DNA from: Amorphoplanes friuliensis DSM 7358
GTDB taxonomy: Bacteria > Actinomycetota > Actinomycetes > Mycobacteriales > Micromonosporaceae
Assembly: GCF_000494755.1 (NCBI RefSeq)
Contig: NC_022657.1
Coordinates: 569,501-633,500 of the forward strand
DNA length: 64,000 nt
Reading direction: 5' to 3'
This document shows, in pieces, positions 15,340 through 24,191 of this stretch. The position numbers and the translations under genes are program-made. Position 1 is the first letter of the stretch, and every line of letters begins with the position of its first letter. Below the pieces are notes generated by a model, which did no database searches, was not told the origin of the DNA, and saw nothing but the letters and a program-made list of their open reading frames with translations.

Positions 15340-16872
15340 TTAGGCGCGGCTCCGGGGGTGGACCGGCGGCCCGGCCATGTCGCAGTACGTCTGCACCGGG
15401 CTCTGGTCGCCGCCGACCGGTTCGATCGTCACCACGTCCCGGCCGTCGACGGGCGACCTCTTTGCCGGCGTGTGCGCGGGCAGGCGGCGCGGGATGAGAA
15501 CGGCCGCCAGCAGACCACCGATCACCATCAGGGCCGCGCAGATCAGCATCGAGTTGCGGTAGGTCGGGTGCAGGTCCTGGGCGTCGGTGAGGTTCCCGGT
15601 GCCGATGCCCGCCGCCAGCGGCAGCACGGCCACCGACAGCAGCCCGGCTGCCCGGGCCACCGCGTTGTTCACGCCACTGGCGATGCCGGCGAAGGTGTCG
15701 TCCAGCGCGCCCAGAGCCGTGGCGGTCAGCGGCGCCACCAGCAGGGACAGGCCGAGCCCGAAGATGATCACCGGGGGCAGGACGTCCGTCCAGTACGAGG
15801 CGCCCACGCCGATGCGGCTCATCCAGGCCAATGCCACGGCGCAGATGAGTGGCCCGACGGTCATCGGGAGGCGGGGGCCGATGCGCTGGCCCAGGGCGCC
15901 GGCCCGCGCCGACAGCACCAGCATCAGCGCTGTCACGGGCAGCAGCGCCAGACCGCCGGTGAGGGGGCTGAAGCCGGACACCACCTGCAGATTGAGGACA
16001 ACGAGGAAAAAGACACCGCCGTTGGCCGCGTACACGAGGAAGGTGACCAGGTTGGCGCCCGAGAAGGCCTTGGAGCTGAAGACGCCCAGCGGGAGCATCG
16101 GGTGGGCCGACCGCCGCTCGGTCAGCACGAACGCGGCCAGCCCGGCGACACCGATCAGCAGCGAGACCAGCACCTGCGGGCTGCCCGGACCGTTCGCCGG
16201 CCAGGCCGTGAAGCCGTAGGTGAGCCCGCCGAGGCCCGCGGCCCCGGTCAGGACACCGGTGACGTCGAGCCGGCGGGCGGCGTTCGGGTTGCGGGACTCG
16301 GGGACGTGCCGGGCCGCGACCACCATGACCAGCAGCGCGAGCGGCACGTTGATCAGGAAGATGAACCGCCAGTTGGCCACCTCGACCAGCCAGCCACCGA
16401 GGAACGGGCCCAGCGCGCCGCCGATGCCGCCGAGACCCGACCAGGCGCCGATCGCCTTGGCCCGGTCCTCACGGACGAACGACGCCTCGAGGATCGCCAG
16501 CGCACCCGGTGTCAGCAGCGCGCCGCCGATGCCCTGCAGGGTCCGGGCGGCGATGAGCGTCTCGATGTTCGGCGCGATCCCGCACAGCAGCGACGCCAGC
16601 GCGAACCAGCCGATGCCGATCATGAACACCCGCTTGCGCCCGAACCGGTCACCGAGCGAGCCGCCGAGCAGGATCAGCGAGGCGAGACTCAGGGCGTACC
16701 CGTTGACGGTCCACTGCAGGCCCGCCGCGCTGCTGTCGAGATCCCGCCCGATCGCGGGCAACGCGATGTTGACCACCGTGGCGTCGATGAACGCCAGGCT
16801 CGAACCGAGCACGGTCGCCAGCAGCACCCACCGTCCGGCGGAACTACGATATTCGATGAGCGGTGTTGTCAC
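15340..16872 (-). CDS. MFS drug exporter, DHA2 (14-TM, EmrB/QacA) family
   Basis: The protein has 510 residues with about 14 hydrophobic segments. DHA2 signatures are visible: FIDATVVNIALPAIGRDL in helix 1, GDRFGRKRV in the loop between helices 2 and 3, and GALGPFLGGWLVE in motif C. It is an inner-membrane proton-coupled exporter with unknown substrate. Its start overlaps the stop of the SDR gene by ATGA (16869-16872), so the two form a translationally coupled operon. Beyond the last helix there is a hydrophilic tail of about 45 residues. Confidence 0.9.
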   Translation of the reverse strand: MTTPLIEYRSSAGRWVLLATVLGSSLAFIDATVVNIALPAIGRDLDSSAAGLQWTVNGYALSLASLILLGGSLGDRFGRKRVFMIGIGWFALASLLCGIAPNIETLIAARTLQGIGGALLTPGALAILEASFVREDRAKAIGAWSGLGGIGGALGPFLGGWLVEVANWRFIFLINVPLALLVMVVAARHVPESRNPNAARRLDVTGVLTGAAGLGGLTYGFTAWPANGPGSPQVLVSLLIGVAGLAAFVLTERRSAHPMLPLGVFSSKAFSGANLVTFLVYAANGGVFFLVVLNLQVVSGFSPLTGGLALLPVTALMLVLSARAGALGQRIGPRLPMTVGPLICAVALAWMSRIGVGASYWTDVLPPVIIFGLGLSLLVAPLTATALGALDDTFAGIASGVNNAVARAAGLLSVAVLPLAAGIGTGNLTDAQDLHPTYRNSMLICAALMVIGGLLAAVLIPRRLPAHTPAKRSPVDGRDVVTIEPVGGDQSPVQTYCDMAGPPVHPRSRA

Positions 16873-17639
16873 AGGGTGCTGACCAGCCCTCCGTCGATGA
16901 CGAAGTCGGCGCCCGTCACGTTGCCGGCCCGGTCACTCGCGACCATCACCACCAACGCCGCCACCTCCTCCGGAGTGCTGAAACGACCCGTCACCGAGCC
17001 GCCGGCCGCCTGCGCGGCGACCGCCTCCGGGTCGACCCCGGCCGACGAACCCACGGTGGCGGCCACGCCATCCTTGCCCAGCCAGAGATCCGTCGCCACC
17101 GGTCCGGGGCTGACGGTGTTGACGCGTACACCCTGGGGGCCGAACTCCTTGGACAGGCTCTTGCAAAAGCTGGCCAGCGCCGACTTGGCGGCGCTGTAAT
17201 CCATGACCAGCGGGTCGGGCAGGGTGGCGTTGACCGAGCAGACCGTCACGATCGACCCGCGGCTCTCCAGCAGGTGCGGAAGCGCGGCCCGGCTCGCCCG
17301 CACGGTCGCGAGCAGGTCCAGCGTGAGCGTCGCGAGCCAGTCCTCGTCGGTGATCGACAAAAACCCGCCCGTCCGTGGATGCGCCGCGCCCACGTTGTTG
17401 ACCAGCAGATCCAGCCTCCCGTACGCCGAGACGGCGTCGTCGACGAGGCGTTGCGGGCCGTCGGGCGTACTGAGGTCGACCTCGACCGTGCGCACGCCCG
17501 CGGCCGCGTCACCCGGAAACTTCCGGGCCCCGGCCGTGACCAGCACGCCCTCCGCGACCAGCTCCGAGACGATGGCCAGTCCGATGCCCTTGCTGCCGCC
17601 GGTGACCACCGCGGTTCTGCCTGCCAGCCCGAGATCCAT
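16869..17639 (-). CDS. Short-chain dehydrogenase/reductase
   Basis: The protein has 256 residues and is a classical SDR: cofactor motif TGGSKGIG near residue 14, NNVG in the central strand, and the catalytic YSAAK. The C-terminus FVIDGGLVSTL is also typical. The substrate is unknown. It is the first gene of the SDR-MFS operon. The start is supported by TAGGGT 6 nt upstream (leaderless type). Confidence 0.9.
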   Translation of the reverse strand: MDLGLAGRTAVVTGGSKGIGLAIVSELVAEGVLVTAGARKFPGDAAAGVRTVEVDLSTPDGPQRLVDDAVSAYGRLDLLVNNVGAAHPRTGGFLSITDEDWLATLTLDLLATVRASRAALPHLLESRGSIVTVCSVNATLPDPLVMDYSAAKSALASFCKSLSKEFGPQGVRVNTVSPGPVATDLWLGKDGVAATVGSSAGVDPEAVAAQAAGGSVTGRFSTPEEVAALVVMVASDRAGNVTGADFVIDGGLVSTL

Positions 17640-17645
17640 GGCCGG

Positions 17646-17651
17646 ACCCTA
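17646..17651 (-). promoter_or_regulatory. -10 box TAGGGT, leaderless start of the SDR-MFS operon
   Basis: On the minus strand TAGGGT ends 6 nt before the ATG at 17639, and no Shine-Dalgarno sequence is present. Confidence 0.45.
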
Positions 17652-17689
17652 CGCGCGGGCAGGCACCCCCGGCATCCGTCAACCGACGG

Positions 17690-18166
17690 TCAGGCGGTGC
17701 GCCGCAGCGGCTGCGCAGCCGGCACGGGCCGGGCCATCCCGCCTCGCGCGGCGAGCAGTGCGGCCGAGGCCGCAGTCGCCGGCTTGTTCACCGGCGTCCG
17801 CTTCCGGCCCAGCAGCGTCTCCAGCCGCGTGAACAGCTCCGACCGGTGGTACGGCTTGGTCAGGTAGTCGTCGGCGCCCGCATCCATCCCGGCGAGGATC
17901 CGGTGGCCGTTCACGTCAGCACTGATCATCATGATCGGCAGGTGCGCGGTGGCCGGCTCGGACCGCAGCCGCCGGCACAGCTCGATCCCCGACAGCCCGG
18001 GCATCCGCACATCGAGCAGCACGGCATCGATCCCACCGGCGTCGGCCAGCCGCAGTGCGGTCTCCCCGTCCGCGGCCTCCACGGACCGGTGGCCGAGCTT
18101 CGCCAGCGCAAGCGTGATCAGCTCGCGGTGGTCAGCATCATCATCGGCGATGAGCACGGTCGGCAC
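17690..18166 (-). CDS. Stand-alone response regulator (CheY-like receiver)
   Basis: The protein has 158 residues. The GTG at 18166 follows GGAGGTGCTGCC, so I prefer it to the longer open frame from 18322. The receiver fold is complete: acidic ADDDADH near the N-terminus, phospho-acceptor in LLDVRMPG, the conserved Ser in MMISAD, and Lys in LTKPYH. The last 35 residues are Ala/Pro-rich with no output domain. It probably acts through protein-protein contact in a phosphorelay. No kinase lies next to it. Confidence 0.85.
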   Translation of the reverse strand: MPTVLIADDDADHRELITLALAKLGHRSVEAADGETALRLADAGGIDAVLLDVRMPGLSGIELCRRLRSEPATAHLPIMMISADVNGHRILAGMDAGADDYLTKPYHRSELFTRLETLLGRKRTPVNKPATAASAALLAARGGMARPVPAAQPLRRTA

Positions 18167-18313
18167 GGCAGCACCTCCAGCCAGTGGGCATTCGCAGAAC
18201 TGTTCGGCACACCCGTTTCGATCGCTGAGCCCTTCCAGCACATTCCCCCGACCGGATCTGACACCCGATCCCCTCTGAGCGCGTACGTTCCCCAGATGTG
18301 TCATGCGCACGTA

Positions 18314-18339
18314 CGTGCACATCGGCTAACATGTGCACG
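18314..18339. promoter_or_regulatory. HipB operator: CGTGCACAT-N8-ATGTGCACG over the hip promoter
   Basis: Two perfect 9-bp inverted arms are separated by 8 bp. E. coli HipB operators are also inverted arms with an 8-bp spacer (established). The spacer and right arm contain TAACAT (18327-18332), a good -10 box, so occupancy would block transcription. A further perfect palindrome, GCACGTACGTGC (18307-18318), overlaps the left arm. Confidence 0.72.
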
Positions 18340-18359
18340 AACGTTCTCAGGAGGCCGTG

Positions 18360-18629
18360 GTGAGAATCGACAGCATCGGCGATCTAGGCCTGTTTGTCCG
18401 TGACGAGCGACGCCGGCAAGGCCTGAGCCAGGAAGAACTCGCCATCCGGTCCGGCACCAGCCGCCGCTGGCTGTCCGACCTGGAGGGCGGCAAGGTAACG
18501 GTGGAAGCAGGCCTGACACTGAAGGTGATCGCCGCCTTGGACCTCATTCTCGAAGTCGGCCCGGCCCCCACTCCGGAGATCGACCTGGATGCGTTCCTCG
18601 ACAACCTCGGCGGTTCAGATGACCACTGA
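18360..18629 (+). CDS. hipB: HipB-like antitoxin, XRE-family DNA-binding protein
   Basis: The protein has 89 residues. The start is the second of two tandem GTG codons, 5 nt after AGGAGG (18349-18354). An XRE/Cro helix-turn-helix spans about 18-60 (RRRQGLSQEELAIRSGTSRR, WLSDLEGGK). The C-terminal ILEVG segment is as in HipB proteins. HipB binds HipA and represses its own operon. Here the frame is intact although the adjacent hipA is broken, so it survives as an orphan antitoxin or autoregulator. The hipA start lies inside it (11-bp overlap). Confidence 0.85.
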   Translation: MRIDSIGDLGLFVRDERRRQGLSQEELAIRSGTSRRWLSDLEGGKVTVEAGLTLKVIAALDLILEVGPAPTPEIDLDAFLDNLGGSDDH

Positions 18630-19808
18630 ACTGAGCGTCCTGCTGTCCGGTCGTAGGATCGGCACCCTCACCCAGGGGCGGGGCGGTGTGCTCACGCTGC
18701 AGTACGAGGCCGGCTGGACCGAATCGGCCGGTGCCCTACCGATCTCGCTGTCAATGCCGCTCACGACCCGCGTCCACACCGGTGCGGTCGTCCGTGCCTA
18801 CTGCCAAGGCCTGCTGCCGGACAGCGAACGAGTGCTCGAACGCTGGGCGCGCGACTTCTAGGTCTCGGCCGGAAATCCGTTCTCCCTGCTCAGCCACGTG
18901 GGTGAGGACTGCGCCGGCGCAGTGCAATTTGTCCGTTCTGAACGTGTCGAGGCTCTGCTCGCAAGGCAGGGTGGAATCGTTCCGCTCTCTGCGGATCAGA
19001 TAGCCGAGCGGCTACGAACTTTGCGTGGTGACCCGTCGGCCTGGCACTTGGCGGGCACCGGTCAATTCAGCCTTGCCGGCGCGTAGGCCAAGACGGCGCT
19101 CTACCGGGATTTTGAGTCCGGCCAATGGGGAGATCCTGGTGGAGTCACGCCGACCACGCACATCATCAAGCCGGCGATCGCAGGCTTTGACGACCATGAT
19201 CTGAACGAGCACCTGTGCCTGGCCGCTGCGCGATCGGTCGGCCTACGGGCGGCGGTCTCGCAGGTCGTGTCGTTCGGGGCCGAACGGGCTGTGGTCGTCG
19301 AACGTTACGACCGGCTCCCGGTTGGTGGCGGCACTGTGACCCGGATCCACCAGGAGGACCTGTGTCAGGCCAACGGGTTGGAGCCGACTCTGAAATATCA
19401 GAGCGACGGTGGCCCGACACCGGAATCGATCATCACGCTGCTGCGGAGGGCCGTCTCGCCCGCTCGGGTCGCGGAGGCGGAAGTCGGTCGATTTGTGGAT
19501 GCCCTCGCCCTCAACTGGCTCATTTGCGGGGACCGATGCGCATGCGCCTCGCGATGAAAGTGGGGTCTGAATATCGGATCGAGGCGATCACAGGCCGCCA
19601 TTGGACCGCGTTCGCTGTTGCCAACGGCCTGGATCCGAAGCGCACCATCGCTCGGGTCGATGAGCTGGCCGGTCGGCTGCCTGAGGCGTTCCGGGAGGTC
19701 GGGGGTAGCGCGGCTGTCGCAGGCATCGGCTCCGATCTGCCGGAGCGGCTGGCCGATCGGGTCTTGCAGCACACCAAGCGATGCCGGGAGGCTCTCGCGA
19801 ACGCTTGA
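18619..19808 (+). pseudogene. hipA: HipA-like kinase toxin, inactivated (two amber codons and a deletion/frameshift)
   Basis: One frame from the ATG at 18619 reads as HipA but is broken by TAG at 18859-18861 and 19084-19086. The second amber stands where HipA has the conserved Gln of FSLAGAQ.KTAL (here FSLAGA-stop-AKTAL); the first precedes VSAGNPFSLL. Both fit CAG-to-TAG transitions. Near 19532 the reading passes from NWLI and the catalytic GTDAHA region directly into the C-terminal part (RLAMKVGSEYRIEAITGRHW) in another frame, with about 30 residues missing; the short repeat GCGCATGCGC marks the junction. A functional serine/threonine kinase toxin cannot be made from this frame. Confidence 0.88.
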
Positions 19809-19832
19809 CCAGGGTCGGCGCTTGGCTACTGT
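19805..19832 (+). promoter_or_regulatory. Sigma-70-type promoter TTGACC-N16-TACTGT
   Basis: A good -35 (19805-19810) and -10 (19827-19832) lie 16 bp apart upstream of the GGDEF-EAL gene at 19860. The -35 overlaps the end of the hipA remnant. The leader would be about 20 nt with the Shine-Dalgarno sequence AGGGGG. Confidence 0.5.
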
Positions 19833-19859
19833 GCGGGGTTTCGAGGCCGATAGGGGGAC

Positions 19860-22085
19860 GTGAGCTGGAGAAACCGTGTGCTGGCCGGGGTCGGTGGCGG
19901 ATACGTCGTGAGCCTGGTCATCGTCTTCGCCGCTTCTCCGGAGGTGGCTGCCATCGCCTTCGGGATGGGCATTCTGCTCTCCACCGGGGTCGGGTTCGTG
20001 GCGGGGCTCAGGGCTGCGGGCCGGCCCGGTACGGATCGGCGCAGCCGGCTCATCTGGCGGCTGATCGCGGTGAGTTTTCTGTTCCAGATCGCCACCATGG
20101 TGCTGTTCGCGGTGCCCGGGGCGAAAATGACCTTCCCCGCGCCGGCGGACGGGGCGCGGATCAGCTTTGTGGTGTTGCTGTGCGTGGCGACGTGGGCGTT
20201 CCCGTTGAGCCGGGCGACGTCGCTGGAGCGGCGTAAGTCGGTGCTCGATGCGCTGACCGTGGTGGTTTCCGGGTCGATGCTGCTCTGGTACCTGATCCTC
20301 GGGCCGTACATGGCGGACCGGGGCACCTCGGCCGGCATCGTCGCCGCCGCGGCCGTGTACCCGATGCTGGACCTGCTGTTGATCTTTGGTTTGGCTCGGG
20401 TGTTGCTGCGCGGCACCGACAGTTCGGCCCGGCGGCCGATTCTGCTGCTGGCGGTCGGCACGCTTTTCCTCTTCGCCGGTGATGCGTGGGTCGGCTACAT
20501 GCAGGCGCACACGCCCGACGTCTACCGGGACGGCAAGTGGGATTTTGCCTGCGTGCTGACCATGCATTTTCTCTTCACGGCGGCCGCGATCGACCAGAAC
20601 CGGCCGCGGACCGGGCTCGCGTCCCGGCCCGGCCGTTACCGGCTCGGCGGCAATCTCCCGTACGCGGCCATCGGTGTCGGCTACGGGCTCATGATCATCG
20701 CGGCTTGGCACGAGCAGAACCGGTTCCCGTGGAGCGGGCTCACCGTCGGCGGCATCGCCATCACCGTCCTGGTCGTGCTGCGGCAGATCATGGTGCAGCG
20801 GGAGAGTGACGAGGTCGCGGCCACCGACGGGCTCACCGGTCTGGCGAACCGCTTCCGTTTTTCCGAGGTGCTGGGCCGGGGTCTGGACCGCGGCGGCCGC
20901 AACGGGCACACCACGGCCGTGCTGCTCGTCGACATGAACGGCTTCAAGCAGGTCAACGACACGATGGGGCACAAGGCCGGTGATGCGCTGCTGACCGCGT
21001 TCGCCCGGATGTTGCGGGACGGGATCCTCGGCTCCGATCTCGCGGCGCGGCTCGGCGGTGACGAGTTCGCGGTGGTGCTGCACGACATCGGTGGTGTGGC
21101 CAACGCTGAGGCGGTCGCTCGCCGGATCGCCGCGGCGACCGACGAACCGGTCATGATCGACGGGACGCCCGTCCGCGTGTCCGTGAGCATCGGCATCGCG
21201 GTGTCCGGCCCGGCGGAGCTGTCCCCGGACGAGCTCCTGCACCGCGCCGACGTGGCGATGTACCACGCCAAGCGCCGCGGCGGCGCCACCCGCTGGGCCT
21301 GCTTCGACGACCTGATGGGCGGCGACGACGGGGAGCCGTCGCTCGAGGACGACCTCCGGACCGCGGTTGCCGGCGGTCAGCTGCGCCTGCTCTACCAGCC
21401 GATCGTCGGGCTGCCGGACGGGGAGCTGATCGGTGTCGAGGCGCTGGTCCGCTGGGAGCACCCGCGGCGCGGCACGATCGCGCCCGACGTTTTCATCCCG
21501 TTGGCCGAGCGCATCGGTGTCATCGGTGAGCTGGGTCTGTGGGTGCTGCGGGAGGCCTGTACGAGCGCGCAGCGGTGGCCGGGCCTGCAGGTGAACGTCA
21601 ACGTGTCACCGTGTCAGCTGGACGAGGACCGTTTCAGCACCGACGTGCGCGCGATCGTGCGAGCCACGGGGATGGACCCGGGACTGCTGGTGCTGGAGGT
21701 GACCGAGAGCGCCTTGATCGCGGAGGAGGTGCCGCGGGCGCACCTGCAGATCCTCAGCGACGAGGGCATCCGGATCGCCCTCGACGACTTCGGTACGGGC
21801 TACTCGTCCCTGCGTTACCTGACTCAGCTCCCGATCGACACCCTCAAGATCGACCGCGGTTTTGTCGCCTCCCTCGACGGTACGGCCGAGGGCGCCGCCG
21901 TAGCCCAGGCCGTGCTGCGCCTGAGCCGGGTGCTGGGGCTCGACACCGTTGCCGAGGGCGTCGAGACCGCCGCCCAGGCCAGAGAGCTGACCCTGCTCGG
22001 CGGCACCAAGGCGCAAGGCTTCCACTTCGCCCGCCCCCAGCCCGCGGAGCAGATCTCCGAGCTGGTCACCGCGGCCCTCGGCTGA
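19860..22085 (+). CDS. Membrane GGDEF-EAL protein (c-di-GMP turnover)
   Basis: The protein has 741 residues; GTG start after AGGGGG. About nine N-terminal hydrophobic segments fill residues 1-310. A GGDEF domain follows (about 320-475) with intact GGDEF near 399, then an EAL domain (about 490-735) with intact EAL near 526 and the loop DDFGTGYSSL. The RxxD inhibitory site is not present (LGSD instead), so feedback inhibition of the cyclase is unlikely. Both synthesis and hydrolysis of c-di-GMP are possible; net activity cannot be read from sequence. It is a stand-alone gene with its own promoter. Confidence 0.92.
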   Translation: MSWRNRVLAGVGGGYVVSLVIVFAASPEVAAIAFGMGILLSTGVGFVAGLRAAGRPGTDRRSRLIWRLIAVSFLFQIATMVLFAVPGAKMTFPAPADGARISFVVLLCVATWAFPLSRATSLERRKSVLDALTVVVSGSMLLWYLILGPYMADRGTSAGIVAAAAVYPMLDLLLIFGLARVLLRGTDSSARRPILLLAVGTLFLFAGDAWVGYMQAHTPDVYRDGKWDFACVLTMHFLFTAAAIDQNRPRTGLASRPGRYRLGGNLPYAAIGVGYGLMIIAAWHEQNRFPWSGLTVGGIAITVLVVLRQIMVQRESDEVAATDGLTGLANRFRFSEVLGRGLDRGGRNGHTTAVLLVDMNGFKQVNDTMGHKAGDALLTAFARMLRDGILGSDLAARLGGDEFAVVLHDIGGVANAEAVARRIAAATDEPVMIDGTPVRVSVSIGIAVSGPAELSPDELLHRADVAMYHAKRRGGATRWACFDDLMGGDDGEPSLEDDLRTAVAGGQLRLLYQPIVGLPDGELIGVEALVRWEHPRRGTIAPDVFIPLAERIGVIGELGLWVLREACTSAQRWPGLQVNVNVSPCQLDEDRFSTDVRAIVRATGMDPGLLVLEVTESALIAEEVPRAHLQILSDEGIRIALDDFGTGYSSLRYLTQLPIDTLKIDRGFVASLDGTAEGAAVAQAVLRLSRVLGLDTVAEGVETAAQARELTLLGGTKAQGFHFARPQPAEQISELVTAALG

Positions 22086-22089
22086 CCCG

Positions 22090-22395
22090 TCACCAGGGGC
22101 GGGAGAGCCACTTGCGGGTTACTTCGGCTTCGACGTCCACGTTGTGGTGGCGGGCGAGCAGCAGCACCTGGCAGAGCACGTCGGCGATCTCCGCCCGGAA
22201 GTTCGCGGCCAGCTCGTCCGGGCTGCGGCCCTTGGCGCGGGCCTGACCGGTCTGCGCCAGGAAGGCCTGCGTCAGCTCGCCAACCTCTTCCTGCAGCTTG
22301 AGCAGGAACCACGTGTCGTCGCGGCGGAAGCCGAACTCCTCGGCGTACCGCTGGGAGACGATTTCGAGGTCTTCGGTGAGCCGGTGCAGGTCCAT
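22090..22395 (-). CDS. MazG-like nucleotide pyrophosphohydrolase
   Basis: The protein has 101 residues and is all-helical. The metal-binding motif LQEEVGELTQAF followed by EIADVLCQVLLLA is the MazG/dUTPase-type EExxE...ExxD pattern. Such proteins hydrolyse non-canonical NTPs as house-cleaning enzymes, or act in secondary pathways. It lies just downstream of pseG on the same strand. TAACTT 7 nt before its ATG suggests its own leaderless transcript rather than dependence on the glycan operon. Confidence 0.82.
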   Translation of the reverse strand: MDLHRLTEDLEIVSQRYAEEFGFRRDDTWFLLKLQEEVGELTQAFLAQTGQARAKGRSPDELAANFRAEIADVLCQVLLLARHHNVDVEAEVTRKWLSRPW

Positions 22396-22402
22396 GCGGT
22401 GG

Positions 22403-22408
22403 AAGTTA
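22403..22408 (-). promoter_or_regulatory. -10 box TAACTT overlapping the pseG stop codon
   Basis: The box starts with the TAA stop of the upstream gene and ends 7 nt before the MazG-like ATG at 22395. It fits a leaderless internal promoter. Confidence 0.4.
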
Positions 22409-23455
22409 CTGCGGGGCCGGGCGCAGACGGTCGAGCAGGGCGTCGGCGACCCGGGCGGTGCCGCGTCCGTCGACCGCGGACCAGGCCCGGGCGGCCAGGG
22501 CGGCGCGGCGTGACGGGCTCACCAGCAGGGTGCGCAGCAGGTCGACCGCTGCCCCCGATTCGAACGGGGACGACGTCAGGTCGGGCAGGTGCCCCAGGCC
22601 GGCCGCGAGACCGCGTGCGGTGGTCCGGCCGTACCCGATGATCTGGTTGTCGACGACCCAGACCAGGGCGGCGGGCAGGCCGAGGCAGAGGAGCTCCCAG
22701 GTCGACGTGCCGCTGGCGCTGATCGCCAGATCGGCGTCGGCGAGCAGTTTGGGCAGGTCGTCGGTCGGCGCGATGATGTCGAAGCGCTGGCCCGGTTCGG
22801 GTTCGAGCGCGAGCAGCTCGCGGCGCAGGCTGTCGTCGGCGGCCACGATCGTGGCCGTGCAGTCCATGCCGGTGCGGACCAGCAGCCGGCCCACGACCGG
22901 CGCCGCCCGGTAGGCGTCGGTCCCGCCGAAAAAGGCGACAACCTTCGGGGTACGCGCGGAGCCGCCACTCGGCGCCGTGGCGGGCCGCAAGTCGCGGACG
23001 GCGTGGCGCAGCAAGGCGTACTCGAGCCCGGCGAGCCGCACGGCACCCGGGGGCAGCGGCGGGTGCCGGCGTTCGGCGTCCAGGTTCTGGTCGACGAAGA
23101 TGTCGGCGTCCTGGTCGCGCAGGTCCCCGTCGACGATCGCCACGACGGCCCGTCCGCTCGCCCGCAGGGCACGGGAGTGCGCCGCCGGCACCTCGTAGGA
23201 GTCGATGACCACCGCGTCGAGGCCGAGCCGGTCCGCCGCGCCGACCATCCCGACGGTGTCGTAGGGCGCCGGATGCCACGGCAGGCCGCGGCTGGTCAGC
23301 TGCTGGGTCGCCCACTCGAGGCCGCCCAGGTCGCTGAGGAAGTGCACGGCCAGGCCGCGTGCGGTGAGCTCCTCGGCGAGGGCCACGCAGCGCAGCAGAT
23401 GCCCTACCCCGGTCCGTGGTCCGGCGTCGCAGCGGATCCCGATGGTGATCGTCAC
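22406..23455 (-). CDS. pseG: PseG/SpsG-like UDP-sugar hydrolase
   Basis: The protein has 349 residues with a GT-B-like fold. The N-terminal motif IRCDAGPRTGVGHLLRC contains the catalytic His (His19) of PseG proteins, and the C-terminal half has FFGGTDA and SASGTSTWELL as in that family. The established reaction is removal of UDP from UDP-2,4-diacetamido-2,4,6-trideoxy-beta-L-altropyranose, the step before condensation with phosphoenolpyruvate. The GTG start overlaps the stop of the cytidylyltransferase gene (GTGA, 23452-23455). It is the last gene of the minus-strand pse/sps operon. Confidence 0.85.
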   Translation of the reverse strand: MTITIGIRCDAGPRTGVGHLLRCVALAEELTARGLAVHFLSDLGGLEWATQQLTSRGLPWHPAPYDTVGMVGAADRLGLDAVVIDSYEVPAAHSRALRASGRAVVAIVDGDLRDQDADIFVDQNLDAERRHPPLPPGAVRLAGLEYALLRHAVRDLRPATAPSGGSARTPKVVAFFGGTDAYRAAPVVGRLLVRTGMDCTATIVAADDSLRRELLALEPEPGQRFDIIAPTDDLPKLLADADLAISASGTSTWELLCLGLPAALVWVVDNQIIGYGRTTARGLAAGLGHLPDLTSSPFESGAAVDLLRTLLVSPSRRAALAARAWSAVDGRGTARVADALLDRLRPAPQ

Positions 23456-24186
23456 GCCTGTGCGAGCTCCTTCTGCCGGACGTGCGCGTTGAGCACGGTC
23501 AGCTCCGGCCGTCCGGCGAGCCAGTCGGCGAGGGTGCGTACGGGCACCGGCCGGTCCCCGAAGTGGGCGACGACAGCCTCGATGAGCCGCCAGTCGTCCT
23601 CGGTGTCGAGGGTAAGCCTCAGGTGGGACAGATCGGGCTGCAGCGTGAGCCCGAGCACGTTGTAGTCGTACGGGTGGGAGTAGACGTACGAGGTGACGTG
23701 CGTCCGGTGGTGGTCGGTGGCCAGCTTGTCCAGCTGTCGCAGCACCTCGGTCCGCACGATCTCCACGTCGAGCCCGCGGGGGAGTGTCCGGGCGATCGAC
23801 GTGCTCAGGTAGTCCAGTGCCGGGGTGGCGGCGAAGACGTCGGTCGCCAGCATGATCAGCTCGGGGTCGAGCAGCGGGCAGTCGGCGGTGAAGCGCAGGA
23901 CGGCGTCGGACTCGTACTCGCACTCGTCGAGGACACCGAGGAAGCGGGTGAGCACGTCGTCGACCGGGCCGCGGTGCACGGCCACACCGATCGCATCGCA
24001 CTCGGCGACCACCGGGTCGTCGATCTCCTCGGTGGTGGTGGCGACGACCAGGTCGTCGAGGACACCGCTGTCACGGGCGGCCCGGACCACACGGTCGAGG
24101 ACGGTACGGCCACCGAGGCGCCGGAGCACCTTGCCCGGTAGCCGGGAGGAGCCCATCCGGGCCTGGACGATGCCGAGGGTACGCAT
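23452..24186 (-). CDS. SpsF/PseF-like cytidylyltransferase
   Basis: The protein has 244 residues. The nucleotidyltransferase signature IVQARMGSSRLPGKVLRRL at the N-terminus and FTADCPLLDP in the middle are those of SpsF-type CMP-sugar synthetases. The likely role is activation of the nonulosonic acid with CTP to CMP-sugar, the last soluble step. In Bacillus the equivalent spsF sits with spsC, spsD, spsE and spsG, the same gene set as in this window. ATG at 24186, 5 bp after the stop of the methyltransferase gene. Confidence 0.82.
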   Translation of the reverse strand: MRTLGIVQARMGSSRLPGKVLRRLGGRTVLDRVVRAARDSGVLDDLVVATTTEEIDDPVVAECDAIGVAVHRGPVDDVLTRFLGVLDECEYESDAVLRFTADCPLLDPELIMLATDVFAATPALDYLSTSIARTLPRGLDVEIVRTEVLRQLDKLATDHHRTHVTSYVYSHPYDYNVLGLTLQPDLSHLRLTLDTEDDWRLIEAVVAHFGDRPVPVRTLADWLAGRPELTVLNAHVRQKELAQA

Positions 24187-24191
24187 GAGAT

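Noticed and set aside
15358..17199. 613-codon plus-strand open frame
   Set aside because: It lies opposite the MFS and SDR genes, has Arg/Gln/His-rich composition typical of reversed GC-rich coding DNA, and no recognisable fold.
18619..19808. Amber codons in hipA as programmed readthrough or a recoded residue
   Set aside because: The same gene also carries a deletion and frameshift near 19532, so readthrough would still not give a functional protein; no suppressor system is visible in the window.
19398..21461. 687-codon minus-strand open frame
   Set aside because: It is opposite the GGDEF-EAL gene and hipA remnant; the composition is that of a shadow frame.
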